Shown: piece after piece, positions 26,773-34,653 of the stretch
How the letters are laid out: each line of letters starts with the position of its first letter
Numbering within the stretch: the stretch's first letter is position 1
Assembly: GCA_012514145.1 (NCBI GenBank)
Contig: JAAZAV010000064.1
Coordinates: forward strand, 1-45,197
DNA from: Clostridiales bacterium
GTDB lineage: Bacteria > Bacillota > Clostridia > Oscillospirales > CAG-272
Length of the DNA: 45,197 bases
Direction of reading: 5' to 3'
The notes under the pieces: model-generated
What the model was told of the DNA's origin: nothing
The model's database searches: none
Seen by the model: only the letters and a program-made list of their open reading frames with translations
Translations under genes and position numbers: made by a program

Positions 26773-27516
26773 ATGGGAGAATCTTCCCGTAATCCCGGCA
26801 CGCGTGATGCGGCAAAACGCCCCGACCGCCGCATGATTTTAGCGGCTGTCGTCTTTTCGCTGGTTCTGCCGTTCATCAGCGCCTTCGGGCTGTCTCTGCT
26901 ATACGCAAACATAGCGGGAGACATAACTCTGGGCGTGCTGCCCGATGTGTTATATTACGCAATCGAGCTGCTGAACGGGCTATGCTATTATGTGTCGATA
27001 GGGCTTTTAATCTGTGCGGTCTGCCGCTTCGGAGCGGGTGGCGCGAAGTCAATCATTCTGATATACGCCGCCTACTGCGCTGTTCCCCACGCTGGGCTGT
27101 TCTTCACATCAATGGCGGTCTACTCAAACCCCGATGTGGGCTACTATCTCAGCTATTCGGCGGTGAATTTCGCCGTGGAGCTGCTGTTCGGCGCCGCTTT
27201 CGTCTTTATCGGTCTCTTCTTCGCCGGACGGATATTCGCCCCCGGCGGTATGATACGCCCCCGCGCTCCCGAAACCGGTGCGCTGCTTGCCGCCGCGCTG
27301 CTTAACCTTGTTTACGCCGCCGCCTGGGAGCTGTACGAAACGATATCCTTCTTTCTCACATATGACGATCCGACGCCGCGGGAAATCCTGTCTATCATAA
27401 CCTCATACCTTATCATCGCCCTTACCGCCGCCGCCGGATATGCCGTCATGTATTTCACTTCAAAAGCCGTGACCTGCGGAACCCGGGAGAGTGCAGCAGA
27501 GCGGCAGGACACATGA
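26773..27516 (+). CDS. Polytopic membrane protein of unknown function
   Basis: A 247-aa protein with about six hydrophobic segments (for example ILAAVVFSLVLPFISAFGLS, GLCYYVSIGLLICAVC, LLFGAAFVFIGLFFAG, YLIIALTAAAGYAVMYF) after a short basic, charged N-terminus. The open frame extends upstream to 26623, but that part overlaps the esterase gene in another frame; the ATG at 26773 starts 1 bp after the esterase stop. No family is recognised and no transporter motif is seen. Position between an esterase and a GH2 gene suggests co-transcription; a role in sugar uptake is possible but unsupported. Confidence 0.75.
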   Translation: MGESSRNPGTRDAAKRPDRRMILAAVVFSLVLPFISAFGLSLLYANIAGDITLGVLPDVLYYAIELLNGLCYYVSIGLLICAVCRFGAGGAKSIILIYAAYCAVPHAGLFFTSMAVYSNPDVGYYLSYSAVNFAVELLFGAAFVFIGLFFAGRIFAPGGMIRPRAPETGALLAAALLNLVYAAAWELYETISFFLTYDDPTPREILSIITSYLIIALTAAAGYAVMYFTSKAVTCGTRESAAERQDT

Positions 27517-27568
27517 ACTGACCCCACACCGCAGCCGATACCGATATGAATCCGGAAAGGACTTTACC

Positions 27569-29896
27569 ATGAGAGAAAACATCAATTTTGACAGTTCGTG
27601 GCAGTTTGTCGAGCAGGATCTGGAGGTACAGCAGTCCCGATTCAAGGGATACATGTACACTCACGCCAAGACCGAGCGGGCTATCACCGGCCCGGCGGCT
27701 CCGGCGCAGTTCAGCACCGACTGGTCGCGAAACGGCGACTGGGAAGCCGTGACGCTGCCCCACGACTATGTTATCAAGCACGAGCCCGAGCAGAAGTACA
27801 ACAATACCTTAGGCTACTTCCCCTACAACAACGCCTGGTACCGCAAGAAATTCACCCTTGCCGAAGAGGACAGGGGCAGGCGGATAACCCTTTACTTCGA
27901 GGGAGTGGCGGTGCATGCCACGATATGGGTCAACGGCTGTCTCATGTATCACAGCTTCTGTGGCTATGTTCCCTTTGAAGTGGACATAACCGATGTCGCC
28001 CGATACGGCGCAGACAACTTCGTGGCGGTATATGTTGAGGCGGACGACCATGAAGGCTGGTGGTACGAAGGGGCGGGCATTTACCGTCACGTCTGGCTCA
28101 CCAAGACCCCGATAGTTTCGCTTGACCGCTACGGCATATTCGTCACCACGCGCCGGGAGGAAGACTGCTGGTTCGCCGACGTCACCGCCGAGATACGCAA
28201 CGATTCCTTCGAGGACGCCGAGTTCGACTGCAAAATCACAATCCTTGACGCAAAGGGCAGGGCGGTGGGCAGCCGGACAGGTCGCGGAAAGGTCGAGCGC
28301 AAAAGCGATACCGTTATGACAAGGTCGGTGCGCGTCAAGTCACCAAAGCTCTGGGACACCGAAAATCCCAACATGTATACGGCACAGGTTGAAGTGATTG
28401 CGAATCCCGGCACCGACGGGGAGACCGTTGACATAAACACCGCCCGCTTCGGCTTCCGTGAGGCTGTTTTTGACGCCGACCGGGGCTTCCTGCTCAACGG
28501 CAAGCCGGTGAAGATCAAGGGCGTATGCTGCCACGGCGACTTCGGTCTAACCGGCAAGGCCGTGCCCGACAACATACTGCGCTACCGGGTCAGACTGCTG
28601 CGCGAGATGGGCGCCAACGGCTACCGCTGCGCCCACTATCCCCACGCCGAAGCCACCATGGACGCGCTGGACGACAACGGCTTCTTGGTAATGGCGGAGA
28701 CCCGCTGGTTCGAATCCTCAAAGGAGGGGCGCGAGCAGCTGGCGGCGCTTATACGCCGCGACCGCAACCATCCCTCGGTAGTAATGTGGAGCCTGGGCAA
28801 CGAGGAGCCCTACTTCGCAAAGGAACAGGGCAAGCGGATATTCGAGACACTCTATGCCGATGTGAAGCGTCTCGACCCCACCCGTCCGATAATGGGTTCA
28901 ATCTCCAACTCGCCGGACAAGGCGCCGATAAACGAAGTGTCGGATATCATAGGCATCAACTACAATCTGCAGGCTTATGACAAGCTGCGCGAGCGTTTTA
29001 GCGACAAGTGCTTTGTCTCATCCGAGAACTGCGCGGTGGGCACTTCCCGGGGCTACTACACCGACGGCGACTGCAACGAGCCTGTCGACGGCCGCATAAA
29101 GTCCTACGACTTCACCATGTCGGGCTGGCAGACCAACCGGGAGGAGACCTGGAAGTTCATCGCCGCCCGGGACTGGGTGGCGGGAGGCTACCAGTGGGCG
29201 GGCATCGAGCACCGGGGCGAGACCCAGTGGCCGCGTCTATGTTCGGTCTCGGGCGCGCTGGATCTCTTCCTGCAGAAGAAGGACGCCTTCTACCAGAACA
29301 AGTCCCACTGGACAGAGGAGCCGATGGTGCACCTTATCCCCCACTGGAACTTCGAAGGCCGTGAGGGGGATGAGATTCTGGTCAGAGCCTATACAAACTG
29401 CCCGAAAGTGGAGCTGTTCCTCAATGAAAAGTCACTCGGGGCTGTCGAAGTGGAGAAATACGGTCACGCCGACTGGAATGTCGCCTATGAGCCGGGTACC
29501 CTCAAAGCCGTGGCGACCGCAGCCGACGGCAGCGAGGTTACGGCTGTCCGGGCAACAACCGGCGCACCCGTGTCGCTGAAGCTGGAACTGCTCAACGGCG
29601 ATGATTTCAAAGCCAACGGCTGTGATCTGGCGCTTGTCAACTGCTATGCGCTGGACGCCGAGGGCAGAAAGGTTCCCGACGCTTCGCCTTATGTCACATT
29701 CAGCGCCTCCAGGCCCGCCCGGCTGGTAGCGACCGGATCGGACAACACCGACCATGTGCCCCCCTTCTGCGCCGAGCGCCGCATGTACGCCGGTATCATC
29801 GCCGCCGCGGTCAGGTTTACCGCAAAGGGCACGGCGAAACTCTATGCCTCGGCTCCGGGGCTGAAATCCGCGGTTCTTGAAATTGAAGGAAAGTAA
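27569..29896 (+). CDS. Glycoside hydrolase family 2 enzyme (beta-galactosidase-like)
   Basis: Retaining beta-glycosidase with the usual GH2 order: sugar-binding jelly roll (about residues 1-180; VTLPHDYVI, GVAVHATIWVNGCLMYHSF), immunoglobulin-like domain (about 180-290) and TIM barrel (about 300-600). The acid/base is E412 in VVMWSLGNEEP and the nucleophile E486 in CFVSSENCAV. GGYQWAGIEHRGE corresponds to the FxWTGxDYxGE motif of the family. C-terminal DUF4982-like (KVELFLNEKSLGAVEV) and GH2 C-terminal domain-5-like segments follow. The ATG at 27569 is chosen because GGAAAGG precedes it at 27553-27559; the upstream extension overlaps the previous gene. 775 aa, no signal peptide, so it probably acts on imported oligosaccharides. 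Confidence 0.92.
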   Translation: MRENINFDSSWQFVEQDLEVQQSRFKGYMYTHAKTERAITGPAAPAQFSTDWSRNGDWEAVTLPHDYVIKHEPEQKYNNTLGYFPYNNAWYRKKFTLAEEDRGRRITLYFEGVAVHATIWVNGCLMYHSFCGYVPFEVDITDVARYGADNFVAVYVEADDHEGWWYEGAGIYRHVWLTKTPIVSLDRYGIFVTTRREEDCWFADVTAEIRNDSFEDAEFDCKITILDAKGRAVGSRTGRGKVERKSDTVMTRSVRVKSPKLWDTENPNMYTAQVEVIANPGTDGETVDINTARFGFREAVFDADRGFLLNGKPVKIKGVCCHGDFGLTGKAVPDNILRYRVRLLREMGANGYRCAHYPHAEATMDALDDNGFLVMAETRWFESSKEGREQLAALIRRDRNHPSVVMWSLGNEEPYFAKEQGKRIFETLYADVKRLDPTRPIMGSISNSPDKAPINEVSDIIGINYNLQAYDKLRERFSDKCFVSSENCAVGTSRGYYTDGDCNEPVDGRIKSYDFTMSGWQTNREETWKFIAARDWVAGGYQWAGIEHRGETQWPRLCSVSGALDLFLQKKDAFYQNKSHWTEEPMVHLIPHWNFEGREGDEILVRAYTNCPKVELFLNEKSLGAVEVEKYGHADWNVAYEPGTLKAVATAADGSEVTAVRATTGAPVSLKLELLNGDDFKANGCDLALVNCYALDAEGRKVPDASPYVTFSASRPARLVATGSDNTDHVPPFCAERRMYAGIIAAAVRFTAKGTAKLYASAPGLKSAVLEIEGK

Positions 29897-29923
29897 AACG
29901 AGGCATATCCGGAACAATATAAA

Positions 29924-29952
29924 AAAGCCCTGCCGTGAAGGCGGGGCTTTTT
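29924..29952. terminator. Bidirectional terminator between GH2 gene and surface protein gene
   Basis: An 11-bp stem (AAAGCCCTGCC with GGCGGGGCTTT, one G-T pair) and a 5-nt loop, with T-runs on both sides depending on strand. Between it and 30110 only a short GTCTGC/GCAGAC stem is visible, with no gene. Confidence 0.88.
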
Positions 29953-30109
29953 GGCTTCCCGTTATATATTACAGTATATAATTGCGGTTCATGTTTTCGC
30001 GGAAAGTGACTGAATACCCGTCTGCACCGGGCAGACAAGGCGTGCGCGCAAAGGGCAAAACCGAAGAACCGCTAAACCGAAACAAAGGACAATCCCGAAC
30101 CGGAGGAAA

Positions 30110-31021
30110 TTATGCTTTTCTGGATTTCAGAGCGGCGAATCCCGCGGCAGCCGATGCAATGACGGCAGCGGCGGCGTAGCCGAGGACGTCTGCGGTCTGA
30201 GCGGCAGCGCCTGCAGCCGGTTTGGCAGCAGCGGGCTTTGCAGCGGCGGTGGTCTCAACTACCGGGATAACGATGCTGTCACCCAGGGTGAGAACCGCGA
30301 ACTTGGTGGCATCCTTACTGCCGCCGCAGCCCTGGGACCACTCGATCTGTCCGCGCTCTTTGTCGCCGACGGTGTCGGAGCCGACGTTCATGCAGAAGTT
30401 AAGGCGGATCTTCTCGCCCTTATTGAAAGCCTTGATGCCGAAAGCGCCGGCGGGGATGCGCATCTCATAGGTTGTAACGTCGTTCTTGGTGTAGACGTTG
30501 AAGTCCTTGCCGGTGAGATCGGGAGCCCACTTGAAGTTATAGGCGTCCGCCCAGGCGTTGAATACTAATTTGCCGTCGGTGGACATCTTGGCGAAACCGT
30601 ACTCGGAACGGTTGGCGGGAGTGGCTTCGTCCGGCTTGGCGCAGGAAACCTGGAGTGAATACTCCTGCCAGATGGAGCCGGCGTCCTTGGTCTGGGTATA
30701 GTTGGGGGTGTCTACTATAACCGCGAGGTAAATATACTCGGCATCGTAGGATGCATACATCTTGTAGGTGTATTTCTTAATGGTATCAACGAAAGCATCC
30801 TTTGAGGAGGAGTAGTAGCGGCAGTCGGCCTCGGTGTATTTTATCTCCTCGTACTCGAACTCGCCGACAGTTCCGTCTATAACCGGCTTCTCGGCAGAGA
30901 TACCTTTAATCGTAACGGCGATTTTGGCGGAATTCGCGCCGATAACTTCGGCTGCGAAGGAAGGAACGGTAAGAACTGCAACAGTCAGAATAACCAGAAC
31001 CATGCAGAAAATTTTTTTCAT
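30110..31021 (-). CDS. Secreted CBM9-like surface protein with C-terminal anchor, copy 1
   Basis: Exported protein: signal peptide MKKIFCMVLVILTVAVLTV...SFAAE, then a beta-sandwich domain (about residues 35-240) resembling CBM9/DOMON carbohydrate- or heme-binding modules. The opening KPVIDGTVGEFEYEEIKYTE is the typical x-x-I-D-G-x-x-x-E-x-x-Y start, and YIYLAVIVDTP follows. An Ala/Pro/Lys linker leads to a C-terminus of AAQTAD, a hydrophobic helix and the basic end KSRKA. This looks like a cell-wall or membrane sorting signal but lacks a canonical LPxTG. The same ending occurs in the paralogue at 42477-43358. Its ribosome binding site AAAGGAG is 10-11 nt before the ATG. It probably binds polysaccharide at the cell surface. 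Confidence 0.8.
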   Translation of the reverse strand: MKKIFCMVLVILTVAVLTVPSFAAEVIGANSAKIAVTIKGISAEKPVIDGTVGEFEYEEIKYTEADCRYYSSSKDAFVDTIKKYTYKMYASYDAEYIYLAVIVDTPNYTQTKDAGSIWQEYSLQVSCAKPDEATPANRSEYGFAKMSTDGKLVFNAWADAYNFKWAPDLTGKDFNVYTKNDVTTYEMRIPAGAFGIKAFNKGEKIRLNFCMNVGSDTVGDKERGQIEWSQGCGGSKDATKFAVLTLGDSIVIPVVETTAAAKPAAAKPAAGAAAQTADVLGYAAAAVIASAAAGFAALKSRKA

Positions 31022-31191
31022 AATGTCATGTCTCCTTTAATGTCATGTCTGAAATGAAATACGGTACGCCTGACTGAAATGAATTGCGGCACACCTGATG
31101 AGTGCCGTGTGATGTCGGCCGGAGCGGCGCTGAATCCGGCAAACCGGAATCCGTTTACGGGAACGGGAAGCCTGCGGAGTTCCTCAATTGA

Positions 31192-31220
31192 AATATACAA
31201 TATAATTTTCGATTTGTCAA
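31192..31220 (-). promoter_or_regulatory. Promoter and long leader of CBM9-like gene 1
   Basis: On the minus strand: TTGACA (31215-31220), 17 bp, TATATT (31192-31197). The leader is about 160 nt and contains a 12-bp direct repeat (AGACATGACATT at 31022-31033 and 31039-31050) flanking the ribosome binding site. No riboswitch class is recognised. From 31221 to 31302 I see nothing. Confidence 0.75.
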
Positions 31221-31302
31221 TAGTATATCGCTAATTAAGTCATAATTGCATTCGCAACGATTCAACGCATATAAAACTCGCAGATATTACAGTAATATAT
31301 AC

Positions 31303-31343
31303 AAAAAACAGGGATGCCCGTTTTCAAGCAGGGCATCCCTGTT
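31303..31343 (-). terminator. Terminator after cinA
   Basis: A perfect 13-bp stem (AACAGGGATGCCC with GGGCATCCCTGTT) and, on the minus strand, TTTTTT directly after. It lies 14 bp past the cinA stop. Confidence 0.93.
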
Positions 31344-31356
31344 CATATGATAAAAA

Positions 31357-32616
31357 TTATATGTCCGGGCGCATGAGACTTACCAGAACCATGCGCAGAG
31401 CGTGACTTGATGTGAGAAGCCGAATCCTCTCCCGGTCGCCGGTGAAGGAGAATCGCTTTGCCTCGGTGCCGTCGGGTGTGGATATGCCGATATAGACGGT
31501 ACCCACCGGTTTTTCCGGGGTGCCGCCTCCGGGACCTGCAATGCCGGTAGCGCTGATTCCGATGTCGGCGCCCATCAGCAGGCGTACTCCCTCGGCCATG
31601 GCGCAGGCGGTCTCCTCCGAAACGGCGCCGTGGGCAGCCAGGGTTTCGGCAGGAACAGAAACAAGGGTTTCCTTTATCCGGTTGGCATAGGTAATGACGC
31701 CGCCGTCATAGACCTCTGACGCTCCCGGCACCGATGTGATGCGCTGGGAGATAAGACCGCCGGTGCAGGATTCGGCTGCCGTTATATGCAGCCCCCGCTC
31801 CTTGAGCAGCCGCACAAGCGCCTCCTCAAGGCTGGTATCGATGCCGTAGATCCATTTTCCCACTTCCGTTCCACGCACACGGGCTATCATGGCGTCGCAG
31901 AGCGGCAGACCCGCCGCCGCCGAATCCGCCGCCGCGGTCACCCTGAGCCGCACCTCACCGTCCTTGGAGTAGGGAGCGACTGTGGGATTTTCAGAGCTTC
32001 GCATAAGGTCGGAGAGTATCGTCTCAACCGCCGACTCGCCTATGCCGCAGATGTTGACATTGCGGCTCACCAGCACATGGTCGCTGAATTTCGCCAGATA
32101 TGGCTCGCCCGACTCATCCCACATGGGCTTCATCTCCCGGGGCGGACCGGGGAGCATCATAACCGCCTTGCCCCGCTCGTCGTCCTCGATGACGCAGCCG
32201 GGGGCGGTGCCGTGGCTGTTGTCGAATACGATGCAGCCCTCGGGCATCCATGCCTGTTTTTCGTTGGCGGCGCTCATAACGCCTCGGGAGCGCTCGAAGT
32301 ATGCCTTAATGCGCTCCATCGACGGAGCATGGGGCACAAGCCTGCGCCCCATTACCGCCGCCGCCGTCTCTTTGGTGAGATCGTCGTAGGTGGGACCCAG
32401 ACCGCCGGTCATTATAACCAGGTCGCAGCGCTCAAGCGCCTCGGTGAGCCGCGCCGAAAGCCTTTTCGGATTGTCGCCCACCACACCCTGGTAATACTGG
32501 GTTATACCCAGCGCCGCCAGCCGTCCGGATATGTATGCGGCATTGGTGTTGACTATGTCGCCTATGAGAATTTCGGTGCCGACACAGAGAATCTCCGCCG
32601 ATTTGATTTTAAGCAT
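31357..32616 (-). CDS. cinA: CinA: competence/damage-inducible protein, NMN deamidase
   Basis: Two-domain CinA. The N-terminal molybdopterin-binding-like domain contains AEILCVGTEILIGDIVNTNA, MTGGLGPTYDDLTKET and MMLPGPPREMKPMW. The C-terminal PncC-type nicotinamide mononucleotide amidohydrolase domain contains TAAESCTGGLISQRITSVPG, with the catalytic Ser, and GISATGIAGPGGGTPEKPVG. The 419-aa length is standard. The protein recycles pyridine nucleotides by deamidating NMN; the N-terminal domain can hydrolyse ADP-ribose in characterised homologues. It lies 33 bp downstream of the zinc-ribbon membrane gene on the same strand. Confidence 0.96.
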   Translation of the reverse strand: MLKIKSAEILCVGTEILIGDIVNTNAAYISGRLAALGITQYYQGVVGDNPKRLSARLTEALERCDLVIMTGGLGPTYDDLTKETAAAVMGRRLVPHAPSMERIKAYFERSRGVMSAANEKQAWMPEGCIVFDNSHGTAPGCVIEDDERGKAVMMLPGPPREMKPMWDESGEPYLAKFSDHVLVSRNVNICGIGESAVETILSDLMRSSENPTVAPYSKDGEVRLRVTAAADSAAAGLPLCDAMIARVRGTEVGKWIYGIDTSLEEALVRLLKERGLHITAAESCTGGLISQRITSVPGASEVYDGGVITYANRIKETLVSVPAETLAAHGAVSEETACAMAEGVRLLMGADIGISATGIAGPGGGTPEKPVGTVYIGISTPDGTEAKRFSFTGDRERIRLLTSSHALRMVLVSLMRPDI

Positions 32617-32649
32617 TAAGCGTTGCCTGCCGTAAATTCCATTATAGGA

Positions 32650-33159
32650 TTATTTGAGGAAGTTGATGCTGCGTATAATGGGTGCCTCAATCGACTTGCC
32701 GGACGCGGTGTTTATGAAGCAGATGATGCTCACAACTGTAAGGATTGCCCAGATAATAAACGCTGCGATGGTGCCGAGGATGGGTATTATGTTAAGCAGC
32801 CCGGCCAGGACAAACGCGATAGAAATACGGATACTCTGACGGACGTGGAAGCGTATGTAGGGCGAGCCGGGTGAATAAAGAAGCGCAAGAATCGCGCCCA
32901 GCGCTGCGCCCATATAGCAGAGCATTGCAAAAAGTTTGTTATCCGCAATGTCCTGTGCGGCGAACTCGGCAGTATGATCCCAGGGGTCGAAACGATATGC
33001 CTGATTGTATTGCTGATTATACTGCTGCTATGCGTTGGGGTTTTGGGTGGCATTTCCACCGGTGTTGGCGTTTTGCTGTGTGCCGAAATTGGCTCCGCAG
33101 GCCTTGCAGACGGCATCGCCGTCGGCTGCCTGTGCTCCACATTTGTTACAGAATTTCAT
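32650..33159 (-). pseudogene. Zinc-ribbon membrane protein interrupted by in-frame TAG
   Basis: From an ATG at 33159 with a strong ribosome binding site (AAAGGAG, 8 nt spacing) the frame reads a zinc ribbon (CNKC...CKAC in MKFCNKCGAQAADGDAVCKA). A Gln/Asn-rich linker follows and then a TAG at 33028-33030 (codon 44). The same frame continues without further stops as QQYNQQYNQAYRFDPWDHTA and a three- to four-helix membrane domain (DUF4870/Tic20-like: IRFHVRQSIRISIAFVLAGL). The full product would be about 169 aa. One change, CAG to TAG within a CAG/CAA-rich stretch, explains the break. It could be a pseudogene, a base error or an amber readthrough gene. Downstream ATGs at 32925 and 32916 could start the membrane part alone. 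Confidence 0.82.
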
Positions 33160-33204
33160 GTTGTTCTCCTTTATATTAAATTATTTGGTTTTTCAGATTA
33201 TAAG

Positions 33205-34359
33205 TCAAAGCAGTTTTTCGAGGGAAGTGAAGTTCCCGCTGTCGTAGATTTCGCCCAGCAGCTCATCCAGACCTTCCACATATCTGAATTCGTCGCCCTT
33301 TTGGTCATACCGTACCTTCGAGACCTCCGGCGCGAAGAAGGGCGCACCGGACTGAGACAATCTGACTATGACCTTCACCTCTGGCGCCGCCGCCTCTATG
33401 CCGCAGACGACCTTTTCCTCTCCCCGCAGGACGCGGCAGGCGTGCCACAGCTTGCCGGCAGTCTGAGCGAAGGGATCCCCGTAATACTTCACGCTGCCGT
33501 CGGCGAAATAACCGGCTATGACCTTCTTACCCTCATGCTCGACGGGGAAGACTGCCTTGCCCTTCCCGAACTCATAAATGAACTCGGGATTGCGGGTTCG
33601 GGCGGCGGCGTGGGATGCGATAAACAGTCCCCGACAGTTTCCGAAGTCCATGCCGATGACCGCCGTGTCGAAGGTTTCGATATTGTTTATCTTTGCCGTG
33701 GTGTATTCAATGCGTCCGGGCATACGGGAAAGGTCGATATCGCCGCCCAGAATATATAGTATATTGTGCAGATAATGGGCGGTGGCGTTGTGAGCCACGT
33801 TGTCGCGTATCGGCGTGCCGTCGGCGGCGTTGAGCCTGCCCGCCCAGCCGGTGCCCCGGCGGTAGTAGGACTGGGCTCTCGGCCAGAGCACTATGGTTTT
33901 AAGCAGCCGGGGCGCTCCGAAGCGGCCGTCGAGTATGTCGCGCTTAAGCTCGAGTATGGCGGCGCTGTGTGACCACTGGTAACCCACCGACACATTGCGC
34001 CCCGACCTGTCACGGGCGGCAATGAGACCTTCGATCGCCTTCTCGTCACCGGTCAGCGGTTTTTCGCAGAGCACGTCGCAGCCGTTTTCGAGAGCCAGAA
34101 GAATCTGCCCTGCATGATACTGTATCGGCGCCGATATGGCCGCCAGCTCCGCCTCGCCCTTATGAGCCGCGAAGAACTCTTCGAGAGAGGCATATACCGG
34201 ACAGAGCGCCTTTAATTCCTCCAGCCGCGGACAGCCCTCCGGAAAGGGGTCGCATACGCCGACAAGCGCGGCTTTATCAAGACCGCCGTCCAGCAGCGCG
34301 TTAACATATGTCATCCCGTACCCTCCGATTCCCGAGAGTACGACCTTTACCTTGTCCAT
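33205..34359 (-). CDS. Gfo/Idh/MocA-family oxidoreductase (fourth, distinct)
   Basis: The N-terminal nucleotide-binding motif is VKVVLSGIGGYGMTYVNALL, the EKP motif lies in DVLCEKPLTGDEKAIEGL, and the substrate side contains DNVAHNATAHYLHNILYILG with the conserved His residues of the family. At 384 aa it is longer than those at 10518-15355 and diverges from them, with a variant Gly motif (SGIGGYG). The ribosome binding site AGGAGG lies 7 nt before the ATG. It has its own promoter and is followed by the zinc-ribbon gene and cinA. It is probably a sugar or cyclitol dehydrogenase. Confidence 0.9.
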   Translation of the reverse strand: MDKVKVVLSGIGGYGMTYVNALLDGGLDKAALVGVCDPFPEGCPRLEELKALCPVYASLEEFFAAHKGEAELAAISAPIQYHAGQILLALENGCDVLCEKPLTGDEKAIEGLIAARDRSGRNVSVGYQWSHSAAILELKRDILDGRFGAPRLLKTIVLWPRAQSYYRRGTGWAGRLNAADGTPIRDNVAHNATAHYLHNILYILGGDIDLSRMPGRIEYTTAKINNIETFDTAVIGMDFGNCRGLFIASHAAARTRNPEFIYEFGKGKAVFPVEHEGKKVIAGYFADGSVKYYGDPFAQTAGKLWHACRVLRGEEKVVCGIEAAAPEVKVIVRLSQSGAPFFAPEVSKVRYDQKGDEFRYVEGLDELLGEIYDSGNFTSLEKLL

Positions 34360-34385
34360 GACAGCACCTCCTGCCTTATATGTAT

Positions 34386-34414
34386 ATTATAACCTGTGCC
34401 GGATGTCAAGTAAA
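34386..34414 (-). promoter_or_regulatory. Promoter of the 33205-34359 oxidoreductase
   Basis: On the minus strand: TTTACT (34409-34414), 17 bp, TATAAT (34386-34391), about 25 bp upstream of the start codon region. Confidence 0.7.
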
Positions 34415-34522
34415 GTGTATTATGTAAATGTTTGTCTTTATATTTTGAGCGGCTGCAGAACGCCGGCAGCCCGACAGTCAAAGGGGAACATTATATATAC
34501 CGCATACCAATGATATCATGGT

Positions 34523-34555
34523 TTTCACCTGAATGCAAGTAAAATTCAGGTGAAA
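34523..34555. promoter_or_regulatory. Perfect 12-bp inverted repeat upstream of lipoprotein 2, candidate operator
   Basis: TTTCACCTGAAT (34523-34534) and ATTCAGGTGAAA (34544-34555), perfectly complementary with a 9-nt spacer, located 35 bp upstream of the -35 box of the next promoter. There is no T-run after it and no gene ending nearby, so it is not an obvious terminator. An operator or activator site fits better. Confidence 0.55.
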
Positions 34556-34590
34556 TTACAGTTTTAACGGAAAAAGTCAAACCGCAAATG

Positions 34591-34619
34591 TTGACACCCT
34601 GCGTGAACAGTGGTAAAAT
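34591..34619 (+). promoter_or_regulatory. Promoter of solute-binding lipoprotein 2
   Basis: Perfect TTGACA (34591-34596), 17 bp, TAAAAT (34614-34619) with a TGG extended -10. The 13 bases AGTGGTAAAATTA are identical to those of the glycyl radical enzyme promoter. Confidence 0.85.
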
Positions 34620-34653
34620 TACGGACAGATAAAAAATAACTCGGAGGAAACAA

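Noticed and set aside
29982-30179. A plus-strand open frame with a GGAGG-like site near 30101
   Set aside because: It overlaps the 3' end of the CBM9-like gene in antisense, reads only shadow residues and ends quickly.
31095-31120. CTGATGAG on the plus strand, resembling a hammerhead ribozyme core
   Set aside because: It is on the strand opposite to the transcript, no GAAA core element with matching stems follows, and the surrounding stems do not form.
31018-31200. A 60-codon open frame on the minus strand immediately before the CBM9-like gene 1
   Set aside because: Its ATG lies upstream of the predicted transcription start of the promoter at 31192-31220, it has no ribosome binding site and its sequence is unlike any protein I know. 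It is a chance frame.
32650-33159. Genetic-code change with TAG read as an amino acid
   Set aside because: Other genes in the window (ending at 7468 and 18031) use TAG as their natural stop at the expected length, so a general reassignment is unlikely; local readthrough or mutation is kept as the explanation.
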